Shown here in pieces: positions 24,898 through 34,082 of a stretch of DNA of 64,000 bases (its first letter is position 1; each line of letters opens with the position of its first letter). The stretch comes from an uncultured Lachnospiraceae bacterium. Its GTDB lineage: Bacteria; Bacillota; Clostridia; Lachnospirales; Lachnospiraceae. Under the pieces are notes generated by a model. The model had not been told where the DNA came from. It ran no database searches and saw only the letters and a list, made by a program, of their open reading frames with translations. The DNA is taken from NCBI GenBank assembly GCA_947631625.1, contig CANRMA010000009.1:1-64000 (forward strand), given 5' to 3'. Both the position numbers and the translations under genes were made by a program.

Positions 24898-27138
24898 ATG
24901 GCGGAAGATAGGATAATTAAAACGGAATATTCCGACGTTATGCAGAAATCTTTTATAGATTATGCCATGAGCGTAATAATAGCAAGGGCGCTGCCTGATG
25001 TGCGCGACGGACTTAAGCCCGTACAGAGAAGAACTCTTTATGATATGTATGAGCTTGGCATACGTTACGACAGGCCGTACCGTAAGTCGGCGCGTATAGT
25101 CGGCGATACTATGGGTAAATATCATCCTCATGGCGACAGCTCCATTTATGATGCGCTTGTTGTTATGACACAGGATTTTAAGAAGGGACTTCCCTTAATA
25201 GACGGGCATGGTAATTTCGGAAATATCGAAGGCGACGGCGCCGCTGCAATGCGTTATACCGAGGCGAGGCTTGAGCGTATTACGCAGGAAGCTTTTCTGG
25301 CGGATCTGGACAAAGATGTCGTTGATTTTATGCCGAATTTTGACGAAACGGAGAAAGAACCCAGTGTGCTTCCGGTCAAGATACCTAATCTTTTGATAAA
25401 CGGCTCGGAAGGCATAGCAGTCGGTATGGCGACCAATATACCGCCGCACAACATGGCAGAGGTAATAAATGCGACCAAAGCTTATATGCAGGACGAAAAC
25501 ATCTCTACAAGAGAACTTATGCGCTATATAAAAGGTCCGGATTTTCCAACAGGCGGTATCGTCATAAATAAGGACGAGCTGCTTGATATATATGAAACGG
25601 GTGTGGGTAAGATCAAAATCCGGGGTAAGGTAGAGGAAGAAAAAGCCAAAGGCGGCAGAGTAAATCTTGTAATTACCGAAATACCGTATACTATGATAGG
25701 AGCCAATATCGGCAAGTTTTTAATGGATGTGGCAAGCCTTGCGGAGACTAAAAAGACTCAGGATATAGTTGACATAACTAATCAGTCTTCCAAAGAAGGC
25801 ATACGCATAGTCATAGAGCTAAGAAAAGACGCGGATGTTGAGAATTTCAAAAATCTTTTATATAAGAAAACCCGTCTGGAAGATACTTTCGGGGTAAATA
25901 TGCTGGCGATTGCCGACGGAAGACCGGAAACCATGGGCCTAAAGCAGATCATCAAGGCCAATGTGGATTTCAGTTTTGAGATAACGACGAGAAAGTATAA
26001 AAACTTACTTGAAAAAGAACTTGAGAAAAAAGAAATTCAGGAAGGACTTATAAAAGCCTGCAATGTTATCGACCTTATAATAGAGATACTGCGCGGCTCC
26101 AAAGACAGAAATATGGCCAAGGCCTGTCTGGTTGAAGGTAAAACGGACGGGATAAAGTTCAGGTCCAAAGAGTCAAAGGTTATGGCCGAGCAGCTTCTTT
26201 TTACCGAAAAACAGGCTAATGCCATACTGGAGATGCGTCTGTATAAGCTGATTGGTCTGGAGATAGAGGCCCTTATCAATGAGCATGAGGACACTATGGC
26301 CAATATCTACCGCTATGAAGATATATTGGCAAGACGGGATTCCATGGCGCAGGTCATCATAAATGAGCTGGATGAGATAAAAGAGACTTATGGGCGCAAG
26401 AGAAGGACGCAGATCACTAATGCGCAGGAGGCCGTATATGTTGAGAAACAGGCTGAAGAAATGGACATAGTCTTTCTTATGGACAGGTTCGGCTATGCCA
26501 GAACCATAGATCTGCAGACATTTGAACGCAATAAAGATAATATTTATGCTGAAAACCGTTATGTATTTCAATGCAAAAATACGGGCAAGGTATGCCTGTT
26601 TACCAATACGGGACAGCTTCATACCATAAAAGCCATGGATATTCCTTTTGGAAAATTCAGGGACAAGGGTATTCCCGTTGATAATATAAGCAACTATGAT
26701 TCTGCCAAAGAAAGCATAATCTATGCGGCAAGCCAGACCGACTTGAATCTATACAGGGTGATATTCGCCACCAAGCAGGCGATGCTTAAGATAGTGGACG
26801 GCGGAGAATTTGACGTAGCCAAGAAAACCGTCGCGGCAACCAAGCTGCAGGATGATGACGAGGTTGTGAGCGTAGCAGTATACAAAGAACAGCATAATAT
26901 AATCCTCCAATCCAAAGACGGCTACTTTTTAAGATTTGCGGTTTCGGATATACCGGAGAAGAAAAAGGCCGCAGTCGGTGTGCGGGGAATGAAGCTGGGC
27001 GCGGGAGACTTCATAGAAGAAGTATATTATACTAAGAATACCGACGATTCCGTTATAGAGTATAAAGAAAAGACGATCGAGTTAAACAAACTTAAACTCG
27101 GAAACCGCGATACCAAAGGAGTAAAGGTCAGGGTATAA
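24898..27138 (+). CDS. Type IIA topoisomerase subunit A (ParC/GyrA family)
   Basis: This 746-aa breakage-reunion subunit has the catalytic Tyr120 in AAAMRYTEARL and the quinolone region KYHPHGDSSIYDALV, where the Ser and Asp positions linked to resistance are the sensitive residues. The C-terminal beta-pinwheel starts after about 500, but a canonical GyrA box (QRRGGxG) is not visible; the corresponding stretch reads PFGKFRDKG. That favours a ParC-like decatenase over a supercoiling gyrase. It forms a two-gene unit with the B subunit. Confidence 0.88.
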   Translation: MAEDRIIKTEYSDVMQKSFIDYAMSVIIARALPDVRDGLKPVQRRTLYDMYELGIRYDRPYRKSARIVGDTMGKYHPHGDSSIYDALVVMTQDFKKGLPLIDGHGNFGNIEGDGAAAMRYTEARLERITQEAFLADLDKDVVDFMPNFDETEKEPSVLPVKIPNLLINGSEGIAVGMATNIPPHNMAEVINATKAYMQDENISTRELMRYIKGPDFPTGGIVINKDELLDIYETGVGKIKIRGKVEEEKAKGGRVNLVITEIPYTMIGANIGKFLMDVASLAETKKTQDIVDITNQSSKEGIRIVIELRKDADVENFKNLLYKKTRLEDTFGVNMLAIADGRPETMGLKQIIKANVDFSFEITTRKYKNLLEKELEKKEIQEGLIKACNVIDLIIEILRGSKDRNMAKACLVEGKTDGIKFRSKESKVMAEQLLFTEKQANAILEMRLYKLIGLEIEALINEHEDTMANIYRYEDILARRDSMAQVIINELDEIKETYGRKRRTQITNAQEAVYVEKQAEEMDIVFLMDRFGYARTIDLQTFERNKDNIYAENRYVFQCKNTGKVCLFTNTGQLHTIKAMDIPFGKFRDKGIPVDNISNYDSAKESIIYAASQTDLNLYRVIFATKQAMLKIVDGGEFDVAKKTVAATKLQDDDEVVSVAVYKEQHNIILQSKDGYFLRFAVSDIPEKKKAAVGVRGMKLGAGDFIEEVYYTKNTDDSVIEYKEKTIELNKLKLGNRDTKGVKVRV

Positions 27139-27195
27139 AAGCCTGCGTTTTTTCTGTCAGGGATTGGCAGGCTGATTAAGAATGGGGGTATTGGT

Positions 27196-27750
27196 ATGCG
27201 TGTTATTGCGGGCAGGGCAAGAAGCCTCAGATTAAAAACGCCTAAGGGTATGGATACAAGACCTACCACAGACCGTATAAAAGAGACATTATTTAATATG
27301 CTGCAGCCTTATATACCTGACTGCATATTTATAGACTTATTTAGCGGGAGCGGCGGCATAGGCATAGAGGCCTTGAGCAGGGGCGCCAGACATGCCTATT
27401 TTGTGGAAAATGATAAAAATGCTGTCGAATGCATACTGGATAACCTTAAGTTCACAGGTTTTATTAATGAAGCCACAGTTTTACGCCGGGACGCCATAAG
27501 CGCGCTTTCGGGCATACATGAAAAAGAAACGGGTGTTATTTTTATGGACCCGCCGTATGGAAAAGATTATGAAAAGCAGGCGCTTTCAGTATTAAAAGAA
27601 ATGCCCTATGTGACGAAAGACACATTGATAGTGGTTGAAGCTTTGCTTGATACGGATTTTGTATATACAAGTGAGCTTGGATATGATATTGTAAAAGATA
27701 AGCGGTATAAGACCAATAAGCATGTTTTTTTAAAACGCAGGATAAATTAA
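27196..27750 (+). CDS. rsmD: 16S rRNA (guanine-966 N2)-methyltransferase
   Basis: This 184-aa Rossmann methyltransferase acts on G966 of 16S rRNA. It shows the N-terminal MRVIAGRARSLRLKTP with TRPTTDRIKETLFNML, SAM motif FIDLFSGSGGIGIEALSRGA, and catalytic DPPYGKDY. The usual Firmicutes order rsmD-coaD is kept, with coaD 58 bases downstream. A 7-bp inverted repeat (AGCCTGC/GCAGGCT) lies before the start but has no T-run. Confidence 0.93.
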   Translation: MRVIAGRARSLRLKTPKGMDTRPTTDRIKETLFNMLQPYIPDCIFIDLFSGSGGIGIEALSRGARHAYFVENDKNAVECILDNLKFTGFINEATVLRRDAISALSGIHEKETGVIFMDPPYGKDYEKQALSVLKEMPYVTKDTLIVVEALLDTDFVYTSELGYDIVKDKRYKTNKHVFLKRRIN

Positions 27751-27808
27751 GAAGCTGTAACATTTTGCGATAAGCTGATATTTTTGGTAATATGAGGGGA
27801 ATGAGTAT

Positions 27809-28297
27809 ATGAAAAGAGCGATTTATCCGGGCAGTTTTGACCCGGTTACATTCGGACATCTGGATGTGATCAAGAGGGCTTCGGAGATTTTTGACGAGCT
27901 TATAGTGAGCGTATTGAATAATAACGTAAAGACTCCATTGTTTTCTGTGGAAGAACGTGTTAAAATATTAGAGGAAGCGACAAAAGACATGCCTAATGTA
28001 AAGGTGGATTCTTTCAGCGGGCTTTTGATAGATTATGCCAGGAGCAAAGGCGTTCATGTGGCAATTAGGGGGCTGCGCGCCATAACGGACTTTGAATATG
28101 AGCTCCAGATAGCGCAGACTAACCGGAAGCTTTCGGACGGCGGACTGGATACCGTTTTCCTCACTACAAGTCTTGAATATGCCTATTTAAGTTCCTCAAG
28201 CGTTAAGGAGATAGCAAGCTTTAACGGGGATATATCACAGTGTGTTCCGGATTTCGTAGGAAAACTGGTCTATGAAAAATTTGGTCATGTAAGATAG
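27809..28297 (+). CDS. coaD: Phosphopantetheine adenylyltransferase
   Basis: This 162-aa nucleotidyltransferase makes dephospho-CoA from 4'-phosphopantetheine and ATP, the penultimate step of CoA synthesis. It has the [14 protein letters not shown] nucleotide motif (TFGH as the HxGH-type motif), [18 protein letters not shown], and the C-terminal [12 protein letters not shown] motif. Length is typical. It sits between rsmD and a coiled-coil gene 8 bases downstream, likely one operon. Confidence 0.95.
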   Translation: MKRAIYPGSFDPVTFGHLDVIKRASEIFDELIVSVLNNNVKTPLFSVEERVKILEEATKDMPNVKVDSFSGLLIDYARSKGVHVAIRGLRAITDFEYELQIAQTNRKLSDGGLDTVFLTTSLEYAYLSSSSVKEIASFNGDISQCVPDFVGKLVYEKFGHVR

Positions 28298-28305
28298 GAG
28301 TAAAT

Positions 28306-28920
28306 ATGAGCAGTAAGATCGAACAGTTAATTGATGAGATTGAGGATTATATTGACGGATGTAAGTATGTAGCGCTTTCCAAGACTAATATCAGCGTCAA
28401 TAAAGAGGAGATTGATGAGCTTTTGAGAGAACTTCGCATGAAGACTCCGGACGAGATAAAGCGTTATCAGAAGATCATTTCCAATAAAGAGGCTATTCTC
28501 AATGACGCCCGCTCCAAAGCGGAAGCTATAATAAATGAGGCTACGGTACATACCAATGAACTCATAAACGAGCATGAGATCATGCAGCAGGCTTATGCGC
28601 AGGCCAATGAAGTAGTTACGCTTGCGGCTCATCAGGCTCAGGAGATACTTGATGCGGCCACGACCGAGGCTAATAATATGAAGGCTTCCGCAATGCAGTA
28701 TCTTGATGATATGCTCGCCAATCTGGAAAATATAATGACTACCACGCTGAACAGCGCGGCGGCCCATTATGAGAATTTCTATTCCACGATAAACGGATAT
28801 AATGAGATAGTCAAGTCTAACCGCGCCGAATTAAAGCCGCAGGAGGTTGACGAACTGTTAAAGGAAGTTGATTATGACGACCGCGCCGAGGAAGCCATAA
28901 ATCTGGATTTATTGCAGTAA
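28306..28920 (+). CDS. Coiled-coil protein of unknown function downstream of coaD
   Basis: A 204-aa, mostly alpha-helical protein without signal peptide or membrane span. Residues about 60-150 form Ala/Glu/Asn-rich heptads (ARSKAEAIINEATVHTNELINEHE...) resembling DivIVA-like or ATP-synthase-b-like coiled coils. It starts MSSKIEQLIDEIEDYIDGCKYV after AGGAG. A role in scaffolding near cell-wall or division proteins is possible because an amidase gene follows 17 bases later, but that is only context. Confidence 0.65.
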   Translation: MSSKIEQLIDEIEDYIDGCKYVALSKTNISVNKEEIDELLRELRMKTPDEIKRYQKIISNKEAILNDARSKAEAIINEATVHTNELINEHEIMQQAYAQANEVVTLAAHQAQEILDAATTEANNMKASAMQYLDDMLANLENIMTTTLNSAAAHYENFYSTINGYNEIVKSNRAELKPQEVDELLKEVDYDDRAEEAINLDLLQ

Positions 28921-28937
28921 GAAAGGCTGAATGATAT

Positions 28938-30374
28938 ATGTTTCAAAATTTCATAATAAGCTGGTTTCGAAGGGAAGCCGGCTTATTATTTTTCACAATA
29001 AGGAAAAGTCTGCCGGTATTTCTTGCGGCAGCTGTGTTTTTGGGCTGCGCTGCCGACGGTGGTATGGTTTATGCGTCGGAACCGGAAGCGGAGACGCAGG
29101 ATGAAGTAGTAGTTGTTATTGATGCCGGACATGGCGGCGAGGATATGGGCGCAATGTACGGCGGCTTTGTCGAAAAGGACATGACGCTTGCGGTTGCAAG
29201 ATCGATGCAGGAAGAACTTGAAAAGTATGACGGCATAAAAGTCTTGCTGACAAGGACTAAAGATACGGCCATGTCGCTTGAAGAGCGGTGTGAATATGCC
29301 AAAAACGCAGGAGCGGACTTTTTCTTCTGTATACATTTTAATGTATCTCAGAACCATGACCTTTTCGGATCGGAAGTATGGATCTCGGCGTTTGGAGAAG
29401 AATACAGCAAGGGCTATGCTTTCGCGGATATAGAAATGGGGCTGCTTGAAAGTCTGGGTTTGTATTCGCGGGGCATTAAAACAAGGCTGAATGACTCCGG
29501 CACTGATTATTACGGGGTAATACGCTATTCTACGAAAAACGGTATGCCGAGCGCGCTTATCGAGCATTGCCATTTTGACAATGAAAATGACAGTTCTTTT
29601 TGCGACGGCAATGAAGATCTTGAGAAGCTTGGAAAACTGGATGCGGAGGCTGTTGCGAAATATTTTGGGCTTAAGTCTGACGTACTCGGTAAAGATTATG
29701 GTAATTTTGAAAAAGTTGAAGTGAGCATACCCTCCGTTGCGGTAAGTCCCGATACGAGCGCGCCGGATGTATGTATTATAGAGCTTGTGAAGCAGAATGA
29801 ACAAAGCGGCGAGATCACATTAAATTTATCCGCAGCCGATTACGACAGTGAAATGTTATATTATTCATACAGTTATGACGGCGGTGAAACTTTTTCGGAG
29901 CTGAAAAAATGGCCCGATAAGACTCGGGATACTTTTGATTTTACTTTTAAGGCGCCTTCCGGAATTATACCCAAAGTGCTTGTAAATGCATATAACGGTT
30001 ATGATCTTTATACCACGAGCAATGAGCTTGGGCTCGCTTCGGTAAGCTACGGATCGGATGAAGAGTCCGATAACGAAACAGAAGGCAACGCGAATGAAAT
30101 GACTGATCCGGTCAATGGCAGTGGAGATACATCTGTGGAAACATCGGGTATGGGCATATTATCTGTATCAGGCAATCAATCCGCAGATAGTCGCGGCGGC
30201 AATAGCTTGACTAATTCGGTCAATAGCTCCGAAGAGAATGAACCGCCGACAGTGGCTTATTTTATGAAGGTGTGTCTGGTCTGTATCATTGTCATTCTTG
30301 CCATGATATGGTCGGTGCTTTTGGTCATAAAAAGGCAGAAGCGGAAGAGGAAAAGACGCAGAACAGGTAAATGA
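28938..30374 (+). CDS. Membrane-anchored N-acetylmuramoyl-L-alanine amidase (Amidase_3)
   Basis: A 478-aa zinc amidase that cleaves the stem peptide from muramic acid. An N-terminal hydrophobic segment (VFLAAAVFLGCAADGG) is a signal or anchor. The catalytic domain (about 53-240) has VVVIDAGHGGED (zinc His), FVEKDMTLAVA (zinc Glu), FFCIHFNVS (zinc His) and ALIEHCHFDN (catalytic Glu). A beta-rich region, a Ser/Asn-rich linker, a C-terminal membrane helix (YFMKVCLVCIIVILAMIW) and a very basic tail follow. The two-ended anchoring is unusual for this family. Its last 50 bases overlap the convergent ylbJ. Confidence 0.88.
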   Translation: MFQNFIISWFRREAGLLFFTIRKSLPVFLAAAVFLGCAADGGMVYASEPEAETQDEVVVVIDAGHGGEDMGAMYGGFVEKDMTLAVARSMQEELEKYDGIKVLLTRTKDTAMSLEERCEYAKNAGADFFFCIHFNVSQNHDLFGSEVWISAFGEEYSKGYAFADIEMGLLESLGLYSRGIKTRLNDSGTDYYGVIRYSTKNGMPSALIEHCHFDNENDSSFCDGNEDLEKLGKLDAEAVAKYFGLKSDVLGKDYGNFEKVEVSIPSVAVSPDTSAPDVCIIELVKQNEQSGEITLNLSAADYDSEMLYYSYSYDGGETFSELKKWPDKTRDTFDFTFKAPSGIIPKVLVNAYNGYDLYTTSNELGLASVSYGSDEESDNETEGNANEMTDPVNGSGDTSVETSGMGILSVSGNQSADSRGGNSLTNSVNSSEENEPPTVAYFMKVCLVCIIVILAMIWSVLLVIKRQKRKRKRRRTGK

Positions 30375-31305
30375 TCGCTGTAATTGCGGTCTGTATGCAT
30401 TTGTGCAGAAAATATTTACGAATGGACAGCCGTGTGTCCTTTATCATGCTGTAGGTCTGCGCCATACAGGAAAAACCGCCGAAAGGAAGCAGTATAAGTA
30501 TCATGTAAAGACCCGCGGCTCCCGTACGGCTTATTCCGCCTGTAATTTCAAGTATACAGCTGCTGAACGCCAGAAAATTATCGGGAAGCGCTTTAAACGG
30601 GATAAATAATATATTTAACAGGTTAAAAAACACCATGTAACCTCCGAGCCTTCCTATGCCGATAAGTCCCGACGTTATGGATTCATCTGTTGCTTTTAAT
30701 AAAGACGGGGGATCTATGCTGTATTGAGTGAAATTATTGTATGGCGCCGGGGCGGAAGTTGATCTATCCTTATGAAATTTATGTTTCAGAGACATAAATT
30801 TACTTAAAATCATGCCATAAATTAACGGTACGCCGTACATTATCATAAACGGAATATAATTGTGTGTTATATTGAGCGTGCTCATTACAAAACTTATAAA
30901 GTATATCGGGCCTATGTTATTACAGAATGCAAGCAGATATTCTCCTTCTTCTTCGGAGATCCTGCCCGCAAGGCAAAGTTCGCCTATAACTCTCGCGCCC
31001 ATTGGAAAACCACAGAGAAAGCCCATGAGGATGGCATAGGAACCGTTTGGCGAAGTTTTAAAGAGTTTATGAAAAACCGGATGAAAAAAGGCGGCAAAAC
31101 GTTCGGTCAGGTTCATTCTTACCATGATCCCCGAAAGTATCATGAACGGGAACAGGGCAGGCACCATTTTCTTAAACCATAAAATGAGACCGGTATAGGC
31201 ATATTCAAGAGACTGCGCGGGGTAGCGCAGAAGCAGGATAGTCAGATATAAGGCTAAAAGCGTAAAAAGCAGTTGTGTTGCAAGGTCGGCTGTTTTTTTT
31301 AACAT
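30325..31305 (-). CDS. ylbJ: YlbJ-like sporulation integral membrane protein
   Basis: This 326-aa polytopic protein contains nucleoside-recognition (Gate) type segments: GLILWFKKMVPALFPFMILSGIM, then FLCGFPMGARVIGELCLAGRIS and AFCNNIGPIYFISFVM. These match YlbJ, known from Bacillus spore formation, so the host is probably spore-forming or descended from spore formers. I start it at the ATG whose complement ends at 31305 (MLKKTADL); the track's longer form would run over the divergent HAD gene. Its 3' end overlaps the amidase tail by 50 bases. Confidence 0.8.
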   Translation of the reverse strand: MLKKTADLATQLLFTLLALYLTILLLRYPAQSLEYAYTGLILWFKKMVPALFPFMILSGIMVRMNLTERFAAFFHPVFHKLFKTSPNGSYAILMGFLCGFPMGARVIGELCLAGRISEEEGEYLLAFCNNIGPIYFISFVMSTLNITHNYIPFMIMYGVPLIYGMILSKFMSLKHKFHKDRSTSAPAPYNNFTQYSIDPPSLLKATDESITSGLIGIGRLGGYMVFFNLLNILFIPFKALPDNFLAFSSCILEITGGISRTGAAGLYMILILLPFGGFSCMAQTYSMIKDTRLSIRKYFLHKCIQTAITAIIYLFCVFSSSASAFL

Positions 31306-31376
31306 AAATCGCACCGTAACCACATTGGGTTTGCAATTATTTATATGTTCAGTATATGAAAAAGGAATGGACGGAT

Positions 31377-32069
31377 ATGCTTTCGGAAGCAAGATTAAAT
31401 AATGAGTTTGATATAATGTTGGATGATATTGAAGCGGTTATTTTTGATCTGGACGGTTCTTTGGCGGATTCCACCTGGATATGGACGTCCATTGACATTG
31501 AATATTTGGACAGGTTCGGTATTGAGCCTCCCAAGGACTTACATATGCAGATCGGGGGCAGGACTTTTAGCGAAACCGCTGCGTTTTTTAAGGAAAAATT
31601 CAATATTCCCGATGATATCGAAAAGATCAAACAGGACTGGAATGACATGGCGTGGGATAAGTACAGTCATGAAGTCAGGCTGAAAAAAGGCGCAGCCGGA
31701 TTTATGGAGCGCTGCATGGAGAAGAATATAAAGCTTGCGATAGCTACAAGCAATTCCATAGAGTTGGTTGAAAACTTTATTTCATCTAATAAACTGGGCG
31801 GACATTTTGACTGCATCATGACTGACAGGGATGTCAAAAGAGGTAAACCTGCGCCTGATATTTACCTTGCCGTGGCTGATACGCTTGGCGTTAAAGCGCA
31901 AAACTGCCTTGTATTTGAGGATATCGTCCACGGAATAATGGCAGGAAAGGCCGCGGGAATGAGGGTTTGCGCCGTCTATGATGAAGCCTCGAAGGAACAG
32001 GATGAGGAGAAAAAGGTCGCAGCCGATTACTATATTTACGATTTCAGGGAATTGCCGCAAGATTGGTAG
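31377..32069 (+). CDS. HAD-superfamily phosphatase, beta-phosphoglucomutase-like
   Basis: A 230-aa HAD hydrolase (subfamily IA). Motif I is VIFDLDGSLADS with both aspartates, motif II is IAIATSNS-like (KLAIATSNS), motif III Lys lies in RGKPAPDIY, and motif IV acids in CLVFEDIVHGIMAGKAAGM. A helical cap lies between motifs I and II. I prefer ATG 31377, which has AAGGA ten bases upstream; ATG 31356 has none. Substrate is not evident; phosphosugars or small phosphates are usual. Confidence 0.85.
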   Translation: MLSEARLNNEFDIMLDDIEAVIFDLDGSLADSTWIWTSIDIEYLDRFGIEPPKDLHMQIGGRTFSETAAFFKEKFNIPDDIEKIKQDWNDMAWDKYSHEVRLKKGAAGFMERCMEKNIKLAIATSNSIELVENFISSNKLGGHFDCIMTDRDVKRGKPAPDIYLAVADTLGVKAQNCLVFEDIVHGIMAGKAAGMRVCAVYDEASKEQDEEKKVAADYYIYDFRELPQDW

Positions 32070-32090
32070 GACGCGGAGGACGGGACATTA

Positions 32091-34052
32091 ATGGGATTTT
32101 TACCGATATCAAAAGAAGATATGCAAAAAGCCGGGATCGGGCAGCTTGATTTTGTTTATGTGATAGGGGATGCGTATGTGGATCATCCTTCTTTTGGCGC
32201 GGCAGTGATCAGCCGGGTGCTTGAGGCGAACGGTTACAGTGTGGGAATAATATCGCAGCCCGACTGGAAAGACGATAAAAGCATAACGGTACTTGGCAGG
32301 CCGAGGCTTGGCTTTTTGGTATCTTCCGGGAATATGGATTCAATGGTAAATCACTATTATGTGTCCAAAAAGCGCAGAAAGTCAGATGCATACACCGCAG
32401 GCGGGGAAGCTTTTAAAAGACCTGACAATGCGACGGTTGTCTATGGCAACCTTATCCGTAAGACATATAAGGATGCGCCGATAATAATAGGCGGTATAGA
32501 GGCCAGTTTAAGAAGAATGGCGCATTACGATTACTGGTCGGATAAATTAAAACATTCTATCCTTTTGAACAGTCAGGCGGACATAATTTCCTATGGAATG
32601 GGTGAAAGATCCATAGTAGAGATCGCAGATGCTCTTAACAGCGGCATAAATATAAACGATATTACGTTTATATCCGGCACGGTCTACAGGACAAGAGATA
32701 TCGACGGACTTTATGAACCAATTATCCTGCCTTCATTTGAGGCAATGTCGGAAGATCCGAAGCTGTATGCCCAAAGCTTTGGCATACAATATGAGAATAC
32801 CGACGCATTTACAGGCCGGATACTTGTTGAAGAATATCCGCATAACGTGTATGTCGTGCAAAATCCGCCTCAGAAACCGCTTACCACGCAGGAAATGGAT
32901 GCGATATACGACCTGCCGTATATGAGGACATATCACCCGTGTTATGAGGATAAGGGCGGCGTCCCAGCCATCTCGGAAGTCAGGTTTTCGCTCATAAGCA
33001 GCAGAGGCTGTTTCGGCGGCTGTAACTTCTGCGCGCTGACTTTTCATCAGGGAAGGATAGTGCAGACAAGAAGCCATGAGTCGATCATTAAAGAAGCCGA
33101 GCTTATGACAAAGGAGCCTGATTTTAAGGGGTATATACATGACGTGGGCGGCCCTACGGCCAATTTCAGACATCCCTCATGTAAAAAGCAGCTGACACAT
33201 GGCGTGTGCAAAAACAGACAGTGTCTTTTCCCGAAACCATGTGAAAATCTGTATGTGGATCATTCGGATTATCTGGAACTGTTAAGGAAACTAAGAAAGC
33301 TGCCGGGAGTTAAGAAGGTTTTTGTACGCTCGGGAATAAGATTTGATTATCTGTTGGCGGATAAAGACGATAGATTTTTTAATGAACTTGTAAAATATCA
33401 TATAAGCGGACAACTCAAAGTGGCGCCGGAGCACATATCGGATACGGTACTTTGCAGAATGGGAAAGCCCGGGCGAGAGATTTATGAGCAGTTTATTAAA
33501 AAATATGATAAAATAAATAAAAGGCTTAATAAAAACCAGTTCCTTGTGCCTTACCTGATGTCTTCACATCCCGGATCAACGCTTAAGGAAGCCGTGGAAC
33601 TTGCGGAATATATAAGGGATCTTGGGTATATGCCCCAGCAGGTTCAGGACTTTTATCCGACGCCTTCGACAGTATCCACGGTCATGTACTATACCGGTAT
33701 TGACCCGATAAGTCAAAAAAGTGTATATGTATGCAAAAATCCGCATGAAAAAGCCATGCAGCGCGCGCTTATACAGTACCGCGATCCCGATAACCATGAA
33801 CTTGTGCGCGAGGCTTTAATAAAGGCCGGGCGGGAAGACCTGATCGGCTTTGATAAAAAATGTCTTATACCGCCAAGAAAGATCAACGGGACAGGCAGTG
33901 GGAAAGCAGGAAAATACAGAAGTTCAAAGAACATCAAAACGGCAGGAAAAGACAGAAGTTCAAAGAACATTAAATCAGCAGGAAAAGATAAAAAATCAAA
34001 AAAATACCAAAATAAGATCAGACAACCGAAACACAAAAGCCGGAAAATATGA
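32091..34052 (+). CDS. YgiQ-family radical SAM protein
   Basis: A 653-aa protein of the YgiQ family (uncharacterised radical SAM enzymes with DUF3362-type C-terminus). It starts with the FLPISKEDM and [15 protein letters not shown] block. The iron-sulfur motif is Cys307-x3-Cys311-x2-Cys314 in [11 protein letters not shown]. Later motifs [19 protein letters not shown] and [17 protein letters not shown] are family hallmarks. The last 55 residues are a Lys/Ser-rich tail made of a 36-bp tandem repeat. The reaction is unknown. Confidence 0.9.
   Translation: MGFLPISKEDMQKAGIGQLDFVYVIGDAYVDHPSFGAAVISRVLEANGYSVGIISQPDWKDDKSITVLGRPRLGFLVSSGNMDSMVNHYYVSKKRRKSDAYTAGGEAFKRPDNATVVYGNLIRKTYKDAPIIIGGIEASLRRMAHYDYWSDKLKHSILLNSQADIISYGMGERSIVEIADALNSGININDITFISGTVYRTRDIDGLYEPIILPSFEAMSEDPKLYAQSFGIQYENTDAFTGRILVEEYPHNVYVVQNPPQKPLTTQEMDAIYDLPYMRTYHPCYEDKGGVPAISEVRFSLISSRGCFGGCNFCALTFHQGRIVQTRSHESIIKEAELMTKEPDFKGYIHDVGGPTANFRHPSCKKQLTHGVCKNRQCLFPKPCENLYVDHSDYLELLRKLRKLPGVKKVFVRSGIRFDYLLADKDDRFFNELVKYHISGQLKVAPEHISDTVLCRMGKPGREIYEQFIKKYDKINKRLNKNQFLVPYLMSSHPGSTLKEAVELAEYIRDLGYMPQQVQDFYPTPSTVSTVMYYTGIDPISQKSVYVCKNPHEKAMQRALIQYRDPDNHELVREALIKAGREDLIGFDKKCLIPPRKINGTGSGKAGKYRSSKNIKTAGKDRSSKNIKSAGKDKKSKKYQNKIRQPKHKSRKI
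33906..33995 (+). repeat. 36-bp in-frame tandem repeat in the ygiQ tail
   Basis: Units start at 33906, 33942 and 33978 with GCAGGAAAA; the first two are nearly identical and continue ACAGAAGTTCAAAGAACAT. They encode the 12-residue [12 protein letters not shown] and [12 protein letters not shown] repeats followed by AGKDKKSKK. The result is a strongly basic C-terminal tail. Confidence 0.88.
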
Positions 34053-34082
34053 ACCAAAAAACATATGGAAAGGATCGATTGT

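Noticed and set aside
28986-29804. 272-aa minus-strand ORF
   Set aside because: Antisense shadow of the amidase gene, Arg/Phe-rich and without motifs.
31306-31392. Longer N-terminus of YlbJ given by the ORF track
   Set aside because: It would be antisense to the start of the HAD gene and adds polar residues before the first membrane helix.
33906-33995. 36-bp repeats in the ygiQ 3' end considered as CRISPR
   Set aside because: They are in frame, contiguous and code for a basic tail.
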